Below are positions 6,286-8,363 of a stretch of DNA of 8,363 bases, piece after piece. This DNA comes from Clostridia bacterium. Its GTDB lineage: Bacteria; Bacillota; Clostridia; Christensenellales; CAG-138. The notes under the pieces were generated by a model. It saw only the letters and a program-made list of their open reading frames with translations. It had not been told where the DNA came from and searched no databases. Numbering within the stretch: position 1 is the first letter of the stretch; the number at the start of each line of letters is the position of its first letter. The position numbers were made by a program, and so were the translations under genes. The DNA is taken from contig JAEDIC010000034.1 of assembly GCA_016292635.1 (NCBI GenBank), positions 1 to 8,363 on the forward strand, given 5' to 3'.

Positions 6286-6303
6286 CGGCGTTGCGCCGTT
6301 TTT
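6286..6303 (+). terminator. Hairpin plus T5 upstream of the hydrolase gene; plus-strand terminator or minus-strand leader stem
   Basis: CGGCG (6286-6290), loop TTG, CGCCG (6294-6298) is followed directly by TTTTT on the plus strand. On the minus strand the same stem lies in the untranslated leader of the hydrolase, just upstream of its ribosome site. No plus-strand gene ends here, so if it terminates, it would stop antisense transcription before the uridine kinase promoter. Confidence 0.35.
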
Positions 6304-6312
6304 AGCATTTTA

Positions 6313-6356
6313 ATTATACCATAAATATTATACATGAAAACAAAACAATCGGTAAA
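6313..6356 (-). promoter_or_regulatory. Two overlapping minus-strand promoters for the hydrolase gene
   Basis: Two perfect TATAAT -10 boxes are present on the minus strand. The proximal one (6313-6318) has TTTTCA (6335-6340) 16 bp upstream. The distal one (6327-6332) has TTTACC (6351-6356) 18 bp upstream. Both precede the start codon at 6268 and would give a leader of about 40-55 nt containing the CGGCG/CGCCG hairpin. Confidence 0.55.
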
Positions 6357-6434
6357 CAGGAACGCAAAGACGGCAAATGCTTTCCCGTTTCCGTAAAGAT
6401 ATGGTGAAAATATGGCAAATTCGGCAAAAACTCC

Positions 6435-6463
6435 TATTCATTTTGTCCGGGCACGGTTATAAT
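6435..6463 (+). promoter_or_regulatory. Promoter for the uridine kinase/transporter operon
   Basis: A perfect TATAAT lies at 6458-6463. The best -35 at 17-bp spacing is TATTCA (6435-6440), a weak match. The predicted start near 6470 leaves a short leader of about 20 nt before the ATG at 6490. This argues against an in-frame GTG at 6475, which would lie almost at the transcript end. Three GGCAAA words (6372, 6414, 6423) lie upstream. Confidence 0.5.
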
Positions 6464-6489
6464 ATAAAAAAAGTGTGGGGGTTCATCAT

Positions 6490-7149
6490 ATGATAGTCAT
6501 AGGTATATGCGGCGGAAGCGGCAGCGGAAAAAGCACATTGGCCCGGCTCATATCTGAAGCCTTGACGTGCTCCTCCCGCATAATCGGTCTGGACTGCTAC
6601 TATAAGGACCATTCCGAGCTGCCCTTTGAGGAGCGGGTGCATATAAACTACGACGAGCCCGATGTATTCGACTTTGACGAGCTTTATGCCGACATAAAGC
6701 TGCTTATGGACGGCAAACCCATAACCACCAAGGGCTACGACTATCCCAACCACCGCCGCTCCGACAGTCCTGACCTTATCTACCCAACGGACGTGCTCAT
6801 ACTGGAAGGCATACATATGTTCCGGGATAAGCGCCTTTCCTCCCTTATGAGCCTGAAGGTATACATGCACGTTGACGTGGACATATGCCTGCTGCGCCGG
6901 GTAAAGCGGGATATGCGCCAGCGCGGCCGCTCAATTGAGAACATCACCGAGCAGTATCTTGCCACGGTAAAGCCCATGTATGAGGAATACATAAGCAAAT
7001 ACATCCATGAAGCGGACTTCGCCATAATGGGCGGAGGCAAAAACCCCAAGGCCATAGACGCCATAACCGCATATATCTCCGCAAAGCTTCTGGCCGAAAA
7101 ATTCGACCGGGAGGACGAGCGGGCAAAGGAGAAAGCAAGTGAAGGATAA
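6490..7149 (+). CDS. udk: Uridine kinase (uridine/cytidine phosphorylation)
   Basis: The 219-residue protein is a P-loop kinase of the uridine kinase/phosphoribulokinase group. The Walker A motif GGSGSGKST is at 8-16. The LDCYYKD motif contains the expected catalytic Asp (D35), and the substrate-region signature NYDEPDVFDFD is at 53-63. YDYPNHRR (83-90), LEGIHMF (105-111) and the Arg-rich lid RRVKRDMRQRGRSIENI (136-152) follow. It would phosphorylate uridine or cytidine to the monophosphate in the cytoplasm, in pyrimidine salvage. I place the start at ATG 6490: GGGGG at 6477-6481 gives an eight-base spacing and the protein then begins MIVIGICGGSGSGKS, as family members do. An upstream in-frame GTG at 6475 would add five poorly fitting residues. 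Its end overlaps the transporter gene by 11 bases, so the two are co-transcribed. The length is normal for the family. A uridine-kinase-like paralogue with another nucleoside substrate cannot be excluded. Confidence 0.9.
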   Translation: MIVIGICGGSGSGKSTLARLISEALTCSSRIIGLDCYYKDHSELPFEERVHINYDEPDVFDFDELYADIKLLMDGKPITTKGYDYPNHRRSDSPDLIYPTDVLILEGIHMFRDKRLSSLMSLKVYMHVDVDICLLRRVKRDMRQRGRSIENITEQYLATVKPMYEEYISKYIHEADFAIMGGGKNPKAIDAITAYISAKLLAEKFDREDERAKEKASEG

Positions 7150-8284
7150 GCACAACATAGAAAGCCTGTGGAGATCCACCATAAAGACCCTTTTTGTAGT
7201 GGCCTTCGGCATACTGCTGTACGAGCTGCTGGAAAACATTTCCTCGGTGCGCTCTGCCGTCAGCGGCTTTTGCAGTGTTATCACCCCCATATTCATAGGC
7301 ATAGCCATAGCGTTTATCGCAAATATGCCCATGCATTTTCTGGAAGCCAAAGTATTCCGCCGCTGGAAGGCCAGCAGCCTCAAGCGGGCCGTCTGCCTTA
7401 CCCTGGCAATGCTGTTCATGCTGGCCATACTGGCGCTGTTGGTGGTAATAATCGGCCCCAGCCTTGTGGACAGCGTAAAGACCCTTGCGGAGGACTTTGA
7501 CGAATATGCCCGCAAGCTGACGGAGTGGGGCACCACCACATGGGAAAATCTCCACCTTAATGCGGATATTGCCGCCAAGCTGCAGGAACTGGGCGAAAAT
7601 ATACTTACCGAGATAGATCAATATATCTCAACGGCCATGTCCTGGGCGGTAAAGGTTACGGTAAACGTTGCGGGAATAATCGTTGACCTGCTTTTCGCCT
7701 TCATAATCAGCATATACTGCCTCGCCAGTAAGGAGACCCTCCTTCGTCAGGCACGCAAGCTCACCAAGGCAATGTTCAACGAGCGCGCCTCCGATAAGAT
7801 AATCGACGTGGCCGGCAAAACCAACACCTCCCTGTACAATTACCTTTACGGCATGATAACCGAGTGCTTCATACTGGGCATCCTGTGCTTCATCGGCATG
7901 AGCATATTCAGGTTCCCCTTCGCCCTGCTGATAAGCGTCATGGTGGGCGTGGGGCAGATAGTGCCTATCGTGGGCGCATGGTTCTCCGCCGCCGTGGGCA
8001 CTCTTATAATATTTGTTGTTGACCCCACCCGGGCCGTCTGGTTCCTGGTGCTGTTGCTGGCAATACAGCAGTTTGAGGGCAATGTCATATATCCCCGTGT
8101 GGTTGGCAGTGCCGTTGGCATTTCCGGCCTGTGGGTAATGATAGCGCTGCTGCTGGGCGGCGGCCTGTTCGGCCTGCTGGGCGCCATCCTCTGCGTGCCC
8201 ATCATGGCGGTCATCCATACCCTTACCCGCGAATGGGTAAACAGGCGGCTTGAGGAAAAGCGGGCGCTGGGCCAGGATATATAG
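7139..8284 (+). CDS. AI-2E family (PerM/YdiK-type) membrane transporter
   Basis: The 381-residue integral membrane protein has about eight transmembrane segments (near 15-31, 46-63, 84-106, 171-194, 236-256, 260-294, 297-311 and 329-360) and a soluble loop at about 107-170, the normal AI-2E family layout. The diagnostic motifs are GQIVPIVGAWFSA (272-284) and QQFEGNVIYPRVVGSAVGISG (310-330), followed by the Gly-rich LLLGGGLFGLLGAILCVP stretch. The family includes TqsA, linked to autoinducer-2 export, and Na+/H+ antiporter-like members; the substrate here cannot be deduced. The GTG start at 7139 is supported by AAAGGAG (7125-7131) seven bases upstream. It overlaps the uridine kinase stop, so translation is coupled. 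No functional link to uridine salvage is known to me. The gene ends 26 bases before the right-hand palindromic repeat. Confidence 0.9.
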   Translation: MKDKHNIESLWRSTIKTLFVVAFGILLYELLENISSVRSAVSGFCSVITPIFIGIAIAFIANMPMHFLEAKVFRRWKASSLKRAVCLTLAMLFMLAILALLVVIIGPSLVDSVKTLAEDFDEYARKLTEWGTTTWENLHLNADIAAKLQELGENILTEIDQYISTAMSWAVKVTVNVAGIIVDLLFAFIISIYCLASKETLLRQARKLTKAMFNERASDKIIDVAGKTNTSLYNYLYGMITECFILGILCFIGMSIFRFPFALLISVMVGVGQIVPIVGAWFSAAVGTLIIFVVDPTRAVWFLVLLLAIQQFEGNVIYPRVVGSAVGISGLWVMIALLLGGGLFGLLGAILCVPIMAVIHTLTREWVNRRLEEKRALGQDI

Positions 8285-8330
8285 GTTCCTTTTTCTTTAG
8301 TTGGGAATCGTCTTCTTTTCTTTTTCTTTT
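8284..8330 (+). terminator. Weak candidate terminator of the udk/transporter operon, using the repeat's T-rich arm
   Basis: GGTTCC (8284-8289, overlapping the last base of the stop) can pair with GGAATC (8304-8309) with one G-U pair. It is followed by the T/C-rich left arm of the repeat (8311-8330), which could act as the U-rich tract. The stem is weak, and the repeat's own 19-bp hairpin may contribute more. Confidence 0.25.
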
Positions 8331-8360
8331 CACGGGAAAAGAAAAGAGAAAAGAAGCAAA
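8311..8360. repeat. Right copy of the palindromic 50-bp repeat, inverted relative to 1-50
   Basis: This is the exact reverse complement of 1-50. The pyrimidine arm 8312-8330 pairs with the purine arm 8337-8356 around the loop 8331-8336, with the same single-base bulge as in the left copy (now on the purine side). The identical bulge in both copies shows they derive from one ancestral element, one of them inverted. It follows the transporter gene. Confidence 0.85.
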
Positions 8361-8363
8361 AGA

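Noticed and set aside
5750..6305. Plus-strand frames antisense to the cell-wall hydrolase (5750-6235, 5895-6305)
   Set aside because: They are the complement of repeat- and linker-coding DNA with clear minus-strand domains; no ribosome sites or domains are visible.
7628..8218. Minus-strand 196-codon frame antisense to the transporter
   Set aside because: Its odd His/Gln/Gly/Tyr-rich composition is that of the complement of a membrane-protein gene, and the plus-strand family motifs are unambiguous.
1..8363. Composite transposon or integrated mobile element bounded by the inverted repeats
   Set aside because: No transposase, integrase, resolvase or phage gene lies inside, no target-site duplication can be checked at the edges, and each repeat is itself a palindrome as expected of intergenic repeats, not of transposon ends.

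Overview
The window looks like a chromosomal segment of a moderately GC-rich, Gram-positive Clostridia-type (Firmicutes) bacterium, probably an uncultured gut lineage. The evidence is the purine-rich ribosome binding sites, the protein families (AraC of the Clostridial cupin type, DUF6198/YczE-like membrane protein, peptidoglycan-binding repeats with an NlpC/P60 domain, a zinc-ribbon plus TPM-domain pair like Bacillus ydjG-ydjH), and sigma-A-like promoters. Isoleucine is encoded mainly by ATA although the genes otherwise prefer G/C at third positions. The exact taxon cannot be fixed from the sequence.

Layout, left to right. Positions 1-50 hold a pyrimidine/purine palindrome whose exact inverted copy lies at 8311-8360, so the window is bounded by a 50-bp perfect inverted repeat. 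An AraC-family regulator (198-1034, +) follows, with a 12-bp palindrome just upstream. A good promoter (1056-1084) then starts a roughly 260-nt untranslated leader (1091-1352) that can fold into an ordered multi-stem structure and looks like a structured RNA or riboswitch of a class I do not recognise. It precedes a two-gene operon: a double zinc-ribbon, C-terminally membrane-anchored protein (1353-2408) overlapping a secreted/membrane TPM-domain protein (2399-3358). A strong hairpin terminator and a second, bidirectional one separate this operon from the convergent gene on the minus strand.

The minus-strand block has a six-helix DUF6198/YczE-like membrane protein (3547-4248), a 346-nt gap with no convincing gene, and a 557-residue membrane-anchored cell-wall hydrolase with four peptidoglycan-binding repeats and an NlpC/P60 domain (4595-6268). 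A divergent promoter region (6269-6489) then leads to a plus-strand operon of uridine kinase (6490-7149) overlapping an AI-2E/PerM-type transporter (7139-8284), which ends just before the right-hand repeat.

Most protein genes are ordinary envelope and housekeeping functions: envelope maintenance (zinc-ribbon/TPM pair, cell-wall hydrolase), transport and pyrimidine salvage. There is no transposase, integrase, CRISPR array, tRNA or rRNA. The unusual material is non-coding: the structured leader at 1091-1331 and the flanking inverted palindromic repeats.
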